Assembly (NCBI RefSeq): GCF_900102335.1 | Contig: NZ_FNBM01000008.1 | Coordinates: 62,001-126,000, forward strand | Source of the DNA: Phytopseudomonas seleniipraecipitans | GTDB taxonomy: Bacteria; Pseudomonadota; Gammaproteobacteria; Pseudomonadales; Pseudomonadaceae | DNA length: 64,000 nucleotides | Direction of reading: 5' to 3' | Part shown: one piece after another, positions 16,706 to 25,587 of the stretch | Numbering within the stretch: position 1 is the first letter of the stretch | Layout of the letters: each line of letters opens with the position of its first letter | Notes under the pieces: model-generated | What the model was told of the DNA's origin: nothing | The model's database searches: none | The model's input: the letters and a program-made list of their open reading frames with translations, nothing else | Made by a program: the position numbers and the translations under genes

Positions 16706-17660
16706 TTTGCGCGAGCCTCCGTTCCAGGCGGTTGGCGATCTGCGACAACGGCAGGTTGATCACCAGATAAAGCGCGGCTACGCAGAACCAGATCTCGAAC
16801 GTCGAGAACGAGGTGGTAATGGCTTCGCGGCCGCTCTTGGTCAGCTCTGTGATGGCTATCACGGAGACCAACGAGGTGTCCTTGACCAGGCTGATGAACT
16901 GCCCGGCCAGCGGCGGCAACACCCGCTTGAACGCCTGCGGCAGGATCACATGGCGCATCGACTGCGCGGCACTGAGCCCCAGCGAACGCGCTGCCTCGTC
17001 CTGACCACGGACAATGGACTGCACGCCGGCACGTACGATCTCGCCCACGTAGGCACCGGTGAACAGCGCCAGCGCTGCCACCCCGGCGAATTCGCGGGAC
17101 AGATCGAGCACCGTTCCGATGAAAAAATAGAAAATGAATATCTGTACCAGCAGCGGCGTGCCCCGCACCAGCTCGACGTAAACCGTCGAGAGATGCCGCA
17201 GCGTCGGGTTGGCGGAAAGCCGGCACAGGCCGGTGACCAGCCCGATCAGCAAGCCGAACACGCCGGCTGCCACGGATATCCACAAGGTCGTCCAAAGGCC
17301 CCAGAGTAACGGTCCGGCGGCCCAGTGACGGTTGACGCCGATCACATCGCCTTCGGCGACATCGTCACCCTCGTTGAACTGCAGGCTGTCGCTGGCCACA
17401 GTCAGTTGCTGTTGCTCACCGCTTTCACCAAGCAGCGTGACCAGCGCGTCGTCACCTTGCCGGCTGACGCTCTCGACACGGCTGTAGTCAGCTGCCCGCT
17501 GCGCGTCCTCGGCGTCGTAGGCGAAGTACTGAGGAACGCGATTCCAGCGCCACTCGTAGGAAATCAGCGAGGTGGAATACCAGATCAGCAAGGCGCCCAC
17601 GACCAGGATCAGACCGGTCAGCAGGTGCCAGGGCCACTGGGCTTTCTTCTGTTTAGCCAC
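16698..17660 (-). CDS. Polar amino acid ABC transporter, permease protein
   Basis: A 320-residue HisMQ-family inner-membrane permease. After a first helix (residues about 11-30) there is an unusual insertion of roughly 75 hydrophilic residues before the standard five-helix core that begins WGLWTTLWISVAAG. The EAA loop is visible in EAARSLGLSAAQSMRHVILPQ. The insertion probably lies in the periplasm. The start seems to be GTG at 17660 with a weak ribosome-binding site. Only one permease is present, so it would act as a homodimer or with a permease encoded elsewhere. Confidence 0.9.
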   Translation of the reverse strand: MAKQKKAQWPWHLLTGLILVVGALLIWYSTSLISYEWRWNRVPQYFAYDAEDAQRAADYSRVESVSRQGDDALVTLLGESGEQQQLTVASDSLQFNEGDDVAEGDVIGVNRHWAAGPLLWGLWTTLWISVAAGVFGLLIGLVTGLCRLSANPTLRHLSTVYVELVRGTPLLVQIFIFYFFIGTVLDLSREFAGVAALALFTGAYVGEIVRAGVQSIVRGQDEAARSLGLSAAQSMRHVILPQAFKRVLPPLAGQFISLVKDTSLVSVIAITELTKSGREAITTSFSTFEIWFCVAALYLVINLPLSQIANRLERRLAQSD

Positions 17661-17780
17661 GGCGAGTGTCTACCCATTGAGTTGCAAACATGACAGCGCG
17701 CGGACAAGCCGCGCGCCGGGTGTAGCTAGATGAAGCCGGGAACCTGTTTCACGAGCTCGCGAGCTAGAGTCATGCAAGGC

Positions 17781-17838
17781 GAAAACAGGCGAGGAAGCGG
17801 AGTGTACTGGTGTACATGAGCATTCCGAGCCTGTTTTC
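17781..17838. repeat. 58-bp inverted-repeat element between binding-protein and permease genes
   Basis: GAAAACAGGC at 17781-17790 pairs exactly with GCCTGTTTTC at 17829-17838. The interior contains a small palindrome, GTACTGGTGTAC. The flanks are unlike coding sequence. It resembles a dispersed intergenic repeat seen in several Pseudomonas genomes and could fold in the transcript between the first and second genes of the ABC operon. Confidence 0.6.
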
Positions 17839-17882
17839 AACGCAGCAGGACCGACGCGCAGCAGATCGTGGGCAGGTTCCGC

Positions 17883-18674
17883 TTACTCCATGTCTTTCAG
17901 CCAGTTAGTGCTCTTGAACCACTTGGCATGGATGCGATCGTAGGTGCCGTCTTCACGGATCTGGTGCAGCCAGTTGTTGATCCAGTTGAGGCTGTCGTAG
18001 TCGCCCTTCTTCAGGCCGAACGCCAGGGGCTCGAAGGTGAACGGCTCGTCGAGGAACACCAGCTTGCCGGCGCCGGCCTTGTTCACCGCAACGACGTTGT
18101 ACGGCGCGTCGTAGATGAAGGCATCGGCCTTGCCGTTGACCACGTCCATCACCGCTTCCTGCTCGTTGTCGAAGCCGCTGTACTTGGCTTGGGCGATCAG
18201 CTTCTTGGCGACCATCTCACCGGTGGTACCGATCTTCGAGGTGATGCGGTAATCGGCGCTGTTCAGGTCCTTGTAGCTCTTGACCTTGTCTGCCAGCTCC
18301 TTGCGGATCAGCAGGGTCTGGCCGACCACGATGAAGGGCTCGGAGAAGTTGATGCGCAGGTTGCGCTCCTGGGTCAGGGTCATGCCCGAACCGATCATGT
18401 CGAACTTGTCGGTCAGCAGTGCCGGGATGATGCCGTCATAGGAGGTGGAAACCAGCTCCAGCTTGACGCCCATGGCCTTGGTCATGGCTTTGAGCAGGTC
18501 GACTTCAAAGCCGATGATCTCGCCACGCTTGTTGGTCATTTCGAAGGGCATGTAGGTCGGGTCCATGCCGACGCGCAGGGTGCCGCGCTTGGCAGCGTCA
18601 TCGATGACGCCAGCCTGGGCCAGGCCGGTGAATGCACAGACGGATAACAGCAGTGAGGCGACAAGCTTCTTCAT
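17883..18674 (-). CDS. Amino acid ABC transporter, periplasmic binding protein
   Basis: A 263-residue exported protein of solute-binding family 3. The signal peptide is residues 1-21 (AGLAQA). The mature part starts GVIDDAAKRGTLRVGMDPTY, the family hallmark, and GFEVDLLKAMTKAMG is the usual second block. It binds a polar amino acid and delivers it to the permease and ATPase encoded downstream. The start has a CAGGAGCAAGA ribosome-binding site. The 222-bp gap to the permease gene holds an inverted-repeat element that may tune relative expression. Confidence 0.93.
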   Translation of the reverse strand: MKKLVASLLLSVCAFTGLAQAGVIDDAAKRGTLRVGMDPTYMPFEMTNKRGEIIGFEVDLLKAMTKAMGVKLELVSTSYDGIIPALLTDKFDMIGSGMTLTQERNLRINFSEPFIVVGQTLLIRKELADKVKSYKDLNSADYRITSKIGTTGEMVAKKLIAQAKYSGFDNEQEAVMDVVNGKADAFIYDAPYNVVAVNKAGAGKLVFLDEPFTFEPLAFGLKKGDYDSLNWINNWLHQIREDGTYDRIHAKWFKSTNWLKDME

Positions 18675-18717
18675 TCTTGCTCCTGAAGGGCAAACGGTTG
18701 TGAGCGCTCGGAGTGAT

Positions 18718-18738
18718 CCTGCACCGCGGCGGTGCAGG
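18718..18738. promoter_or_regulatory. Perfect 21-bp palindrome upstream of the binding-protein gene
   Basis: CCTGCACCGC / GCGGTGCAGG is symmetric around position 18728, 44 bp before the binding-protein start. It includes GCACC-N5-GGTGC, the same pattern as the NtrC-like site before ntrB. It could be an operator or a hairpin. No good sigma-54 promoter is seen beside it. Confidence 0.45.
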
Positions 18739-18878
18739 CCCGACCAAGGGCGATAAGGCGGCGCGGCATGCTAACCGTGATCGGCGCAGATAGCGAGATA
18801 TCAGCACATGAGCGCGAACGATCACCGACGAACAATGCCTATCGGCGCCGCTACAGAAGGCAAGAAGCAGGCCAGCGA

Positions 18879-19316
18879 TCAGGCTTCCAGCAGGAAGGTC
18901 ACCGGGCCGTCATTGATCAGGTGGACCTGCATGTCTGCGCCAAAACGCCCACTAGCCACCTTTGGATGTTGCGCCCGGGCCTGCTCGAGCAAGTGATCGA
19001 ACAGCGCTTCGCCGAGCGCCGGTGGTGCGGCGGTGGAGAAGCCGGGCCGCAGGCCGCTGCGCGTGTCAGCGGCGAGGGTGAACTGCGACACCAGCAGCAG
19101 GCCACCGCCGACATCCTTGAGCGACAGGTTCATCTTGCCCGCCTCGTCACTGAACACCCGGTAATTGAGCAGCTTGTGCAGCAGCTTGGCACAACTGGCC
19201 TCGCCGTCCTGCGGCTCGACGCCGACCAGCACCAGCAGGCCCTGATCGATGGCACCGATGGTTTCCCCAGCAACATCGACCCGCGCGTTTGAAACGCGTT
19301 GCAGCAGCGCCTTCAT
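18879..19316 (-). CDS. dtd: D-aminoacyl-tRNA deacylase
   Basis: A 145-residue cytoplasmic proofreading enzyme that hydrolyses D-amino acids (and glycine) wrongly attached to tRNA. The two conserved motifs are present: SQFTLAADTRSGLRPGF and the C-terminal gate NDGPVTFLLE with the Gly-Pro pair. Full length for the family. Its start overlaps the stop of pip (ATGA), so the two are translationally coupled, pip first. This dtd-pip arrangement is conserved in Pseudomonas. Confidence 0.95.
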   Translation of the reverse strand: MKALLQRVSNARVDVAGETIGAIDQGLLVLVGVEPQDGEASCAKLLHKLLNYRVFSDEAGKMNLSLKDVGGGLLLVSQFTLAADTRSGLRPGFSTAAPPALGEALFDHLLEQARAQHPKVASGRFGADMQVHLINDGPVTFLLEA

Positions 19317-20284
19317 GCTTCGTCCGGCGCCAGGTCGAGCAAGCGATGGGCAATCTCGTCGGCGGCGCGTACCAGCGCATCGGCGATGCCCGGTTCGGCA
19401 GACGAGTGGCCGGCCTCGCGGATGATCTGCAGCTCACTGTTGGGCCACGCCTGGTGAAGCGCCCAGGCGTTGTCCAGCGGGCAGATCACGTCGTAACGGC
19501 CATGCACGATGATGCCTGGCAGATGGGCGATCTTTGGCATGTCGCGCAGCAGCTGATCAGGTTCGAGGAAGGCATTGTTGACGAAATAGTGACACTCGAT
19601 GCGCGCGATCGACAGCGCACGCAGGCTTTCGGCGAAACGGTCGACCACCTGCGGATTGGGGCGCAGCGTGGCGGTGCGCCCTTCCCAGCATGACCAGGCC
19701 TTGGCGGCGTGCATCTGGGCAATCTGGTCAGCACCGGTCAGGCGCTTGTAGAACGCCTGCATCAGGTCGCCCTGCTCTTCGGCGGGAATCGGCGCCAGGT
19801 AATCCTGCCAGTAATCAGGGAACAACCGGCTCGCGCCCTCCTGGTAGAACCATTTGAACTCTTGCGGGCGGCACAGGAAGATGCCGCGCAGGATCAGTGC
19901 ATGCACCCGATCGGGGTGAGCCTGGGCATAGGCCAGCGACAGGGTCGAGCCCCAGGAGCCGCCGAACAGCACCCATTTTTCGATGCCCAAATGCTCACGG
20001 ATGCGCTCCATGTCGGCCACCAGATCCCAGGTGGTGTTCTTCTCCAGGCTGGCGTGAGGCGTGGAGCGGCCGCAACCGCGCTGATCGAAGGTAACGATGC
20101 GGTACAGGTTCGGGTCGAAGTAGCGGCGGCTCGCCGCGTCGCAACCTGCACCAGGGCCACCATGCACGAACAGCACCGGCAGACCATCCGCCGAGCCGCT
20201 CTCATCGACGTAGAGAACGTGCGGGGCGTCTACCGCCAGCTCATGGCGGGCGTACGGTTTGATCTCCGGATACAGCGTCTGCAT
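19313..20284 (-). CDS. pip: Prolyl aminopeptidase (proline iminopeptidase)
   Basis: A 323-residue alpha/beta-hydrolase (peptidase S33) that removes N-terminal proline from peptides. HGGPGAGCDAA forms the oxyanion region, the nucleophile is in GGSWGSTLSLAYA, and the acid and His lie near GRYDVICP and EAGHSSAEPG. The start at 20284 has a GGAGCGCACC ribosome-binding site. It is the first gene of the pip-dtd pair and is divergent from the downstream lipoprotein gene. Confidence 0.95.
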   Translation of the reverse strand: MQTLYPEIKPYARHELAVDAPHVLYVDESGSADGLPVLFVHGGPGAGCDAASRRYFDPNLYRIVTFDQRGCGRSTPHASLEKNTTWDLVADMERIREHLGIEKWVLFGGSWGSTLSLAYAQAHPDRVHALILRGIFLCRPQEFKWFYQEGASRLFPDYWQDYLAPIPAEEQGDLMQAFYKRLTGADQIAQMHAAKAWSCWEGRTATLRPNPQVVDRFAESLRALSIARIECHYFVNNAFLEPDQLLRDMPKIAHLPGIIVHGRYDVICPLDNAWALHQAWPNSELQIIREAGHSSAEPGIADALVRAADEIAHRLLDLAPDEA

Positions 20285-20386
20285 GGTGCGCTCCTGCGGA
20301 AGAGTTGAGGTAGGCTCGGGCCGCCCGCTCGTCGAACGGGCGTTTGCGCTCGTTCGGGCATCATAACCATGAAAAAGGAATTCAGC

Positions 20387-20815
20387 ATGCCGATGCGGAA
20401 ATTTGCCCTACCCCTGCTGTTCGTCCTGCTCCTGGGGTGCCGCACAGACGATGACCCACAGGCTTCGCTCGAAGCAGCCGTACAGCAGTTGCAGGACAAC
20501 CTGCAGGCGAAGAAGACCGCAGCCGTGCTCGATCAACTGCACAGTGAGTTTCTCGCCCAGCAGGCCAATGACCGGGACTGGGCGAAACGCACCATGACCT
20601 TACTGTTCCTGCGTCACAACAACGTCAAGGTACTCGCCTTGAGCAAGGCCAGCGTGATTGACGTCACCTACCGCGACAAAGGCTATACCGACGCCCAGGT
20701 AGCGCTGACCGGCGCCGAGGGACTAATTCCCGACAGCGCAGGGCATTTCAGCGTGAAGCTCGAGTGGTGGCAGGACGAGGGAGAGTGGAAACTGGCACGG
20801 GTGGAGTGGGAGTAA
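20387..20815 (+). CDS. Small lipoprotein of unknown function
   Basis: A 142-residue protein with a lipoprotein signal ending LLLGC (Cys at about residue 15), so probably membrane-anchored and periplasm-facing. The mature part has a helical start (EAAVQQLQDNLQAKKT) and a C-terminal beta-rich region ending KLEWWQDEGEWKLARVEW, reminiscent of NTF2-like or SnoaL-like folds. A longer form starting at 20369 is possible, but AAGGAATTCAGC is well spaced for the ATG at 20387. Divergent from pip. I do not recognise a specific function. Confidence 0.75.
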   Translation: MPMRKFALPLLFVLLLGCRTDDDPQASLEAAVQQLQDNLQAKKTAAVLDQLHSEFLAQQANDRDWAKRTMTLLFLRHNNVKVLALSKASVIDVTYRDKGYTDAQVALTGAEGLIPDSAGHFSVKLEWWQDEGEWKLARVEWE

Positions 20816-20888
20816 GGTAGAAAGCGGCCCCGTTGGGTAGGTCCGGCCGCGCAGGTTAGAAGCCGTTGTGTGCTTGGGACCTGTGATG

Positions 20889-21035
20889 ATTTCCGTGGCG
20901 CCGTAACCCACCGTTGTTGCAATGCCGACGATCGCTTGGTGGGTTACGCAGCCTCTGCGATTAACGCCCAATGGCACTGCTAGCCCACCCTGCGAAAACC
21001 TACCGCAGCCTGGGTCGAGCGAAGCGACACCCGGG
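20889..21035. repeat. Two palindromic repeats downstream of the lipoprotein gene
   Basis: CGCCGTAACCCACCG and GGTGGGTTACGCAGC form an inverted repeat at about 20894-20954. A CCTGGGT..ACCCGGG-type palindrome follows at 21007-21035. Both belong to dispersed intergenic repeat classes seen elsewhere in the window. Confidence 0.6.
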
Positions 21036-21082
21036 AAGCCTTTGCTCGCCATCGCTGCGCTCAACCCGCAAGACCGGCTGTA

Positions 21083-21646
21083 TCACTTCGCCGGTTTGGC
21101 ACCTTCACGCCAGATCAGCTCGTCGGTGTCATAGCCTTGGGCGCGAGCCACCGAGAGCAACTCGTCGCGCACCTCGTTGGAGATTTTCGGCGTGCGCGAG
21201 AGCAGCCACAGGTACTTGCGGTTCGGGTGGCCGACCAGAGCGGTCTGGTAGTCCTCGTCGAGGTCAAGCACCCAGTACTCGCCTTTGGTGACGCCTGGCA
21301 GGAGGCGGCTGAACCAATTGTCGAAGGTCACCCAGAGCTTGTCTGTCTTGCCCTCGACCTGCGGTACGGCGCGGCCTTCAACCTGCTGCCATTCGCCATC
21401 GGCGCTGCGGCAGCGGTTGACCACCGACACGCTGCCATCATCCTGCAGACCGTAGCGCGCCTCGGACTCCACGCAGTTGCGCTGGAAGAACATCGGCAGG
21501 CGCGCCACCTCGTACCAGGTGCCTTGATAGCGTTCGAGATCAACGGCGTCGACCGTTTTCGGTGGTGCCTCGCCAGTTCCGGAGTTGGCACAACCAGCCA
21601 GCACCACGGCGCCCAGCGCCAGAGCTGCCACTGCATATTTGTTCAT
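21083..21646 (-). CDS. blc: Lipocalin family outer-membrane lipoprotein (Blc-like)
   Basis: A 187-residue bacterial lipocalin. The lipobox is VVLAGC (Cys at about 19). The lipocalin signature is LERYQGTWYEVARLPMFFQ. The C-terminal half with the RKYLWLLSRTP motif is also typical. These proteins bind fatty acids or lysophospholipids at the outer membrane. The start overlaps the upstream small lipoprotein's stop by one base (TAATG), so the two are cotranscribed and coupled. Confidence 0.92.
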   Translation of the reverse strand: MNKYAVAALALGAVVLAGCANSGTGEAPPKTVDAVDLERYQGTWYEVARLPMFFQRNCVESEARYGLQDDGSVSVVNRCRSADGEWQQVEGRAVPQVEGKTDKLWVTFDNWFSRLLPGVTKGEYWVLDLDEDYQTALVGHPNRKYLWLLSRTPKISNEVRDELLSVARAQGYDTDELIWREGAKPAK

Positions 21647-21900
21647 TACTTCAATCCTTTTGCGGAAAACATCAACACCTGGTCACCGGCGTACTGAACG
21701 CTGATGAAGCTGACCTGATCGCCCCAGGTGCAACTGGACATGCCTAGCGCACCGGAGCACTCGGTCGCAGTGCCGAGCAGGTCCTCGACCTCAGCTTTGC
21801 TCATGCCCGAATGGAGTTTGCTGTAGTTGTCCTGATTGACCTTGCTACAGGCGGCCAGAACGACACAGCCCACCAGCAGCACGAGAGAGCGCAAGCGCAT
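21646..21900 (-). CDS. Small lipoprotein, SmpA/DUF3862-like
   Basis: An 84-residue lipoprotein with lipobox VVLAAC (Cys at about 18). The mature part contains the block KLHSGMSKAEVEDLLG, characteristic of the SmpA/OmlA-like fold, then CSGALGMSSCTWGD with two Cys. The ATG at 21900 has GGAGTGACCCTA upstream; a frame extending ten codons further is rejected. It precedes the lipocalin gene with TAATG overlap. The function is unknown; envelope maintenance is the likely area. Confidence 0.8.
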   Translation of the reverse strand: MRLRSLVLLVGCVVLAACSKVNQDNYSKLHSGMSKAEVEDLLGTATECSGALGMSSCTWGDQVSFISVQYAGDQVLMFSAKGLK

Positions 21901-21941
21901 TAGGGTCACTCCAGTAGTCCAAATTGCCATGCCGGTTCGAC

Positions 21942-22547
21942 TTAGAAGCGCGAGCCCGGTTCCAGCAGAAAGCGCAATTCCGCATCGGTACTGACGCGCC
22001 CGAGCGTTTCGTTGCGATGGGGGAAGCGCGCGAAGCGTTCGATGATGCGCAGGTGTCTTTCAGCGTAGTCGAGAAAACCCGCGAACAGCTTCAGCTCGCC
22101 ATCTGCGGCAGAGGCGTGCAAATCGCCGAACAGTTGCATGGAGCGGCGCTGCTGTGGGAGGTTCTCGGCGTGTTCGAATACCAGGTAGATAAACACCCGC
22201 TGCAACGGCGACAGCTGCCGATCCCAGCCAAGAGTGACGCCTTCTTCAGCGAGCGGCTGAGCCAGCGCATCACCCGCGAAAGCCAAGGGCGTATCGCGGT
22301 AGATCATGCGTGGCAGCTGATCCAGCAGCAGGATATTGGCCAGCCAGCCACGAGAATCCGCCGACCACTCTTGCAACCCGCCGGCCAGCGCTTGTTCGAC
22401 CAGGTCACCAAAGCGCTCACGCGCCTCGGCATCCTGCTCGTCACGCTTGCCGAACCACAGGGTGTTGCGTGCAGCAGCAACGTCCACAGCCGAGGTCGAT
22501 GGGCCGAACCACCAGTCCAGCAAAGGTTCCCACGGCTGTATTTGCAT
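21942..22547 (-). CDS. DUF924 family protein
   Basis: A 201-residue soluble protein of the DUF924 (tetratricopeptide-like) family. The opening PLLDWWFGPS and the block LLLDQLPRMIYRDTPLAFAGD are the family's signature, and HAENLPQQRRSMQLF and RFPHRNETLGR follow in order. The biochemical role is not known. It starts three bases after the fbp stop, so it is almost certainly cotranscribed with fbp. Confidence 0.9.
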   Translation of the reverse strand: MQIQPWEPLLDWWFGPSTSAVDVAAARNTLWFGKRDEQDAEARERFGDLVEQALAGGLQEWSADSRGWLANILLLDQLPRMIYRDTPLAFAGDALAQPLAEEGVTLGWDRQLSPLQRVFIYLVFEHAENLPQQRRSMQLFGDLHASAADGELKLFAGFLDYAERHLRIIERFARFPHRNETLGRVSTDAELRFLLEPGSRF

Positions 22548-22550
22548 GAC

Positions 22551-23561
22551 TCAGCCCTGGTGGTAGCCGGTTACGCGCTCGACTTCTTCCTTGGAACCCA
22601 GGAATACCGGCACACGCTGGTGCAGGGAAGTCGGCTGGATATCGAGGATACGCTGCACGCCATCGGTAGATGCGCCGCCAGCCTGCTCGATGATGAAGGA
22701 CATCGGGTTGGCTTCGTACATCAGACGCAGCTTGCCGGCTTTGCCAGGCTCGCGGTCGTCACGCGGGTACATGAACAGGCCGCCACGGGTCAGGATGCGG
22801 TGCACATCGGCGACCATCGAAGCGATCCAGCGCATGTTGTAGTTCTTGTTCAACGGGCCTTCCTTACCGGCCAGCAGCTCGCCCACATAACGCTGTACAG
22901 GGGCTTCCCAGTGGCGCTGGTTAGACATGTTGATGGCGAACTCGGCAGTGGTTTCCGGCACGCTGATGTTGTCGTGGGTCAGCACGAAGCTGCCCAGTTC
23001 GCGGTCCAGCGTGAAACCCATCACGCCGTTGCCCAGCGTGAGGATCAGCATGGTCTGCGGGCCGTAGATGGCATAACCGGCTGCGACCTGCTGAGTGCCT
23101 GGCTGGTGGAAAGCCTTCTCGTCGAGGTTTTCGTTCTGGCTCAGGTATTCGTTCGGGCAACGCAGCACCGAGAAGATGGTACCGACCGAGACGTTGACGT
23201 CGATGTTCGACGAGCCATCCAGCGGATCGAATACCAGCAGGTAGGCGCCTTTCGGGTACTTGCCAGGAATCTGGTAGGCGTTGTCCATTTCTTCGGAGGC
23301 CATGCCGGCCAGGTGACCGCCCCACTCGTTGGCTTCGAGCAGAATGTCGTTGGAGATCACGTCGAGCTTCTTCTGCACTTCACCCTGCACGTTCTCGGTG
23401 CCCATGCTGCCAAGCACACCGCCAAGGGCGCCCTTGGAAACGGCATGGCTGATTTCCTTGCATGCGCGCGCCACTACTTCGATCAGGAAGCGCAGATCGG
23501 CCGGGGTGTTTTGACTACGGGTCTGCTCGATGAGGTAACGGCTCAGGGTAACGCGGGACAT
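22551..23561 (-). CDS. fbp: Fructose-1,6-bisphosphatase, class I
   Basis: Hydrolyses fructose 1,6-bisphosphate to fructose 6-phosphate in gluconeogenesis. The 336-residue length and the metal/substrate motif VFDPLDGSSNIDVNVSVGTI are typical of class I enzymes. SRVTLSRYLIEQTR is the expected N-terminus. The frame stays open 47 codons further upstream, but the ATG at 23561 has CCGGAGTCCTTC before it and matches the family's start. It is followed almost immediately by the DUF924 gene. Confidence 0.96.
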   Translation of the reverse strand: MSRVTLSRYLIEQTRSQNTPADLRFLIEVVARACKEISHAVSKGALGGVLGSMGTENVQGEVQKKLDVISNDILLEANEWGGHLAGMASEEMDNAYQIPGKYPKGAYLLVFDPLDGSSNIDVNVSVGTIFSVLRCPNEYLSQNENLDEKAFHQPGTQQVAAGYAIYGPQTMLILTLGNGVMGFTLDRELGSFVLTHDNISVPETTAEFAINMSNQRHWEAPVQRYVGELLAGKEGPLNKNYNMRWIASMVADVHRILTRGGLFMYPRDDREPGKAGKLRLMYEANPMSFIIEQAGGASTDGVQRILDIQPTSLHQRVPVFLGSKEEVERVTGYHQG

Positions 23562-23595
23562 GAAGGACTCCGGAAGGAAGGTAATCGGAAGGAGT

Positions 23596-25284
23596 TTAAC
23601 CCTTTCCAGTAATGGGCGCCTCAGCAGCTGGTGACGCGGCACGCGGCAACAGGCTGCATACACGGTTACGCCCGCCACGCTTGGCTTCGTACAACGCGGC
23701 ATCGGCCGCCCGCATCAATTCGTCCAGCACCTGACCCTGATCGGGCCACAGCGCAAGACCGGCCGAGAGGGTTACATGGCGCACGCCGCTGCGGGTTTCT
23801 ATCGGCTTTTGCGCCAATCCCAGGCAGATCACTTCGAGACGTCTAGCGGCTTCGAGCGAATCGGCACCAGGCAGGATCAGCAGGAACTCTTCGCCGCCGA
23901 TACGAAAGACCGTATCTGAACTGCGCAAGTTCACCAGCAGATGCTGGGCCACGCTCTTGAGCACATCGTCACCATCCAGATGGCCGTGTTCGTCGTTGAG
24001 CTGCTTGAAGTGATCGAGATCGATCAGCGCCAGCGACAACGGCGTGTTTTCGCGCCTGGCGCGGGCCAGCTCACGACCGAACAGTTCGTCCAGATAGCGG
24101 CGGTTATAAAGTCCGGTGAGTGGGTCGCACAGCGCCTGCTCGCGCAGCTGCTCATGCAGGCTGGTGATGGTGCGCAGGCGCTCCTCGCTGAGGGCCAGGG
24201 CCTCGGCCAGCTTGAGTTTGGCGAGCTGGCGCTGGGTGACGTCACGCAGGTAAAGCATCTGCCCGAGCACGACTGAACCATGGCGGGTCAACCGCTCGAT
24301 GTTGCGCATGCGCACCTCGAAGTAGCCCTCGGAAGTGGTCAAGGTCAGCAATTGGTCCTGTTGCGCGTCCTGCTTCTGCAGCAGCGCCTGCAGGTCGCTG
24401 CCGAACACCGGCCAGTCCTGCAGCTTGCGGCCCTGCCACCCAGCGCCCAGCCCGCCCAATTTGAGAGCGGCCTGGTTGGCCTCGATCACCCGCCCCTGGG
24501 TATCGACCACCAGCACCGGGTCGAGCAACGCCTCGAGCAACAAGTGGCGAGCGACCGGCAGCAGGTCGAACAGGCGCACGCCGAGAATCAGCCAGGTGAA
24601 TGCAACCAGGGTGAACACGAAACTGAACGGCGTGGGATCAACCCCGAACACCACCACGCCGAAGCCTACGTAGGCGATGTTGGCTGACCAGGGCACCGCC
24701 GTAACCAGCACGAACGCCAGGTAGTGGCGCCGATGCACGCCGTGACTGGTCAGTGCGGCGCGCAGTACCACGCCGAGGCTGAAGCTCATGAACAGATAGA
24801 CGTACACCGCCGCGGCGTAGAACAGCGGCCCATGCTGGTAACGGATCGGCGCGCCCGGCTCGCTGGACACCGGCCCGGTTTCGGGGCCATAGAACAGGCC
24901 ATGCCATGGATTGCTCAGCACCATCAACCAGATCAGCACCGGCCCCACCACAAGGCTCAGCATCGAGCGGCGCGGCAGCGGCGTGCGCACGCTGCTGACG
25001 TACTGCCAGAGGAACACCGCCCAGAAGGTCGGCACCGAGACAATGCCGGGCCACGACATGGCAGCCCAGAACTGCTTGCAATCGGGAGCGACTGATGCGA
25101 CCTCGAGGCCCGCCATGGCGATCCACCACATGCTCGCCAGGTGCATCAGGATGAAGGTGTCGCGGCCCGGGAAATCACGCTGGTTGATCACCCAGCGCGC
25201 CAGCAGCACACCACCGATGCAGACCACTGCGGTGAACAGCACCGCGGCGTCGAAGTGCCACGCCGAACGAAGGCAGGCGTTCAT
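23596..25284 (-). CDS. Membrane diguanylate cyclase (7TM sensor - PAS - GGDEF)
   Basis: A 562-residue inner-membrane enzyme likely to make cyclic di-GMP. Residues about 12-225 contain seven or so hydrophobic helices of the histidine-kinase-like 7TM sensor type. A PAS domain follows (LDPVLVVDTQGRVIEANQAA, about 245-345), then a GGDEF domain (about 395-550). The active site is intact as GGEEF, and an RSSD inhibitory-site motif stands five residues before it. The start has no strong ribosome-binding site and may be slightly misplaced. It is read toward fbp and ends 34 bp before it. Confidence 0.9.
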   Translation of the reverse strand: MNACLRSAWHFDAAVLFTAVVCIGGVLLARWVINQRDFPGRDTFILMHLASMWWIAMAGLEVASVAPDCKQFWAAMSWPGIVSVPTFWAVFLWQYVSSVRTPLPRRSMLSLVVGPVLIWLMVLSNPWHGLFYGPETGPVSSEPGAPIRYQHGPLFYAAAVYVYLFMSFSLGVVLRAALTSHGVHRRHYLAFVLVTAVPWSANIAYVGFGVVVFGVDPTPFSFVFTLVAFTWLILGVRLFDLLPVARHLLLEALLDPVLVVDTQGRVIEANQAALKLGGLGAGWQGRKLQDWPVFGSDLQALLQKQDAQQDQLLTLTTSEGYFEVRMRNIERLTRHGSVVLGQMLYLRDVTQRQLAKLKLAEALALSEERLRTITSLHEQLREQALCDPLTGLYNRRYLDELFGRELARARRENTPLSLALIDLDHFKQLNDEHGHLDGDDVLKSVAQHLLVNLRSSDTVFRIGGEEFLLILPGADSLEAARRLEVICLGLAQKPIETRSGVRHVTLSAGLALWPDQGQVLDELMRAADAALYEAKRGGRNRVCSLLPRAASPAAEAPITGKG

Positions 25285-25587
25285 TGCACGCCACCCGCTG
25301 CCAGGCGGCAGGGCTTATTGCATCGGCATGGCAGGCGACGCGGAAGATAACGCACGACGAGGGCAAGCGAAGAGGTTGTATTCATTCCAAACAGCTCGGG
25401 ATGAAGGCCTGGGGCGGCCTCGACAGAACGGGCGCTAAGATACTGCAAAACACCTGCTTTTCAGGAGGTTTTTTATTGCTGGAGCGCCTTTAAAACCATA
25501 TGAGAGGCAACCAACCGGCGGATGCTGATTCACAAATTCGCCAACCCCGCTATTATCGCGCGCCGCCCACCACGCGAACCCTGCAGA

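Noticed and set aside
21924..23612. Open frame of 562 codons opposite DUF924 and fbp
   Set aside because: It crosses two well-defined genes on the other strand and has no recognisable domain.
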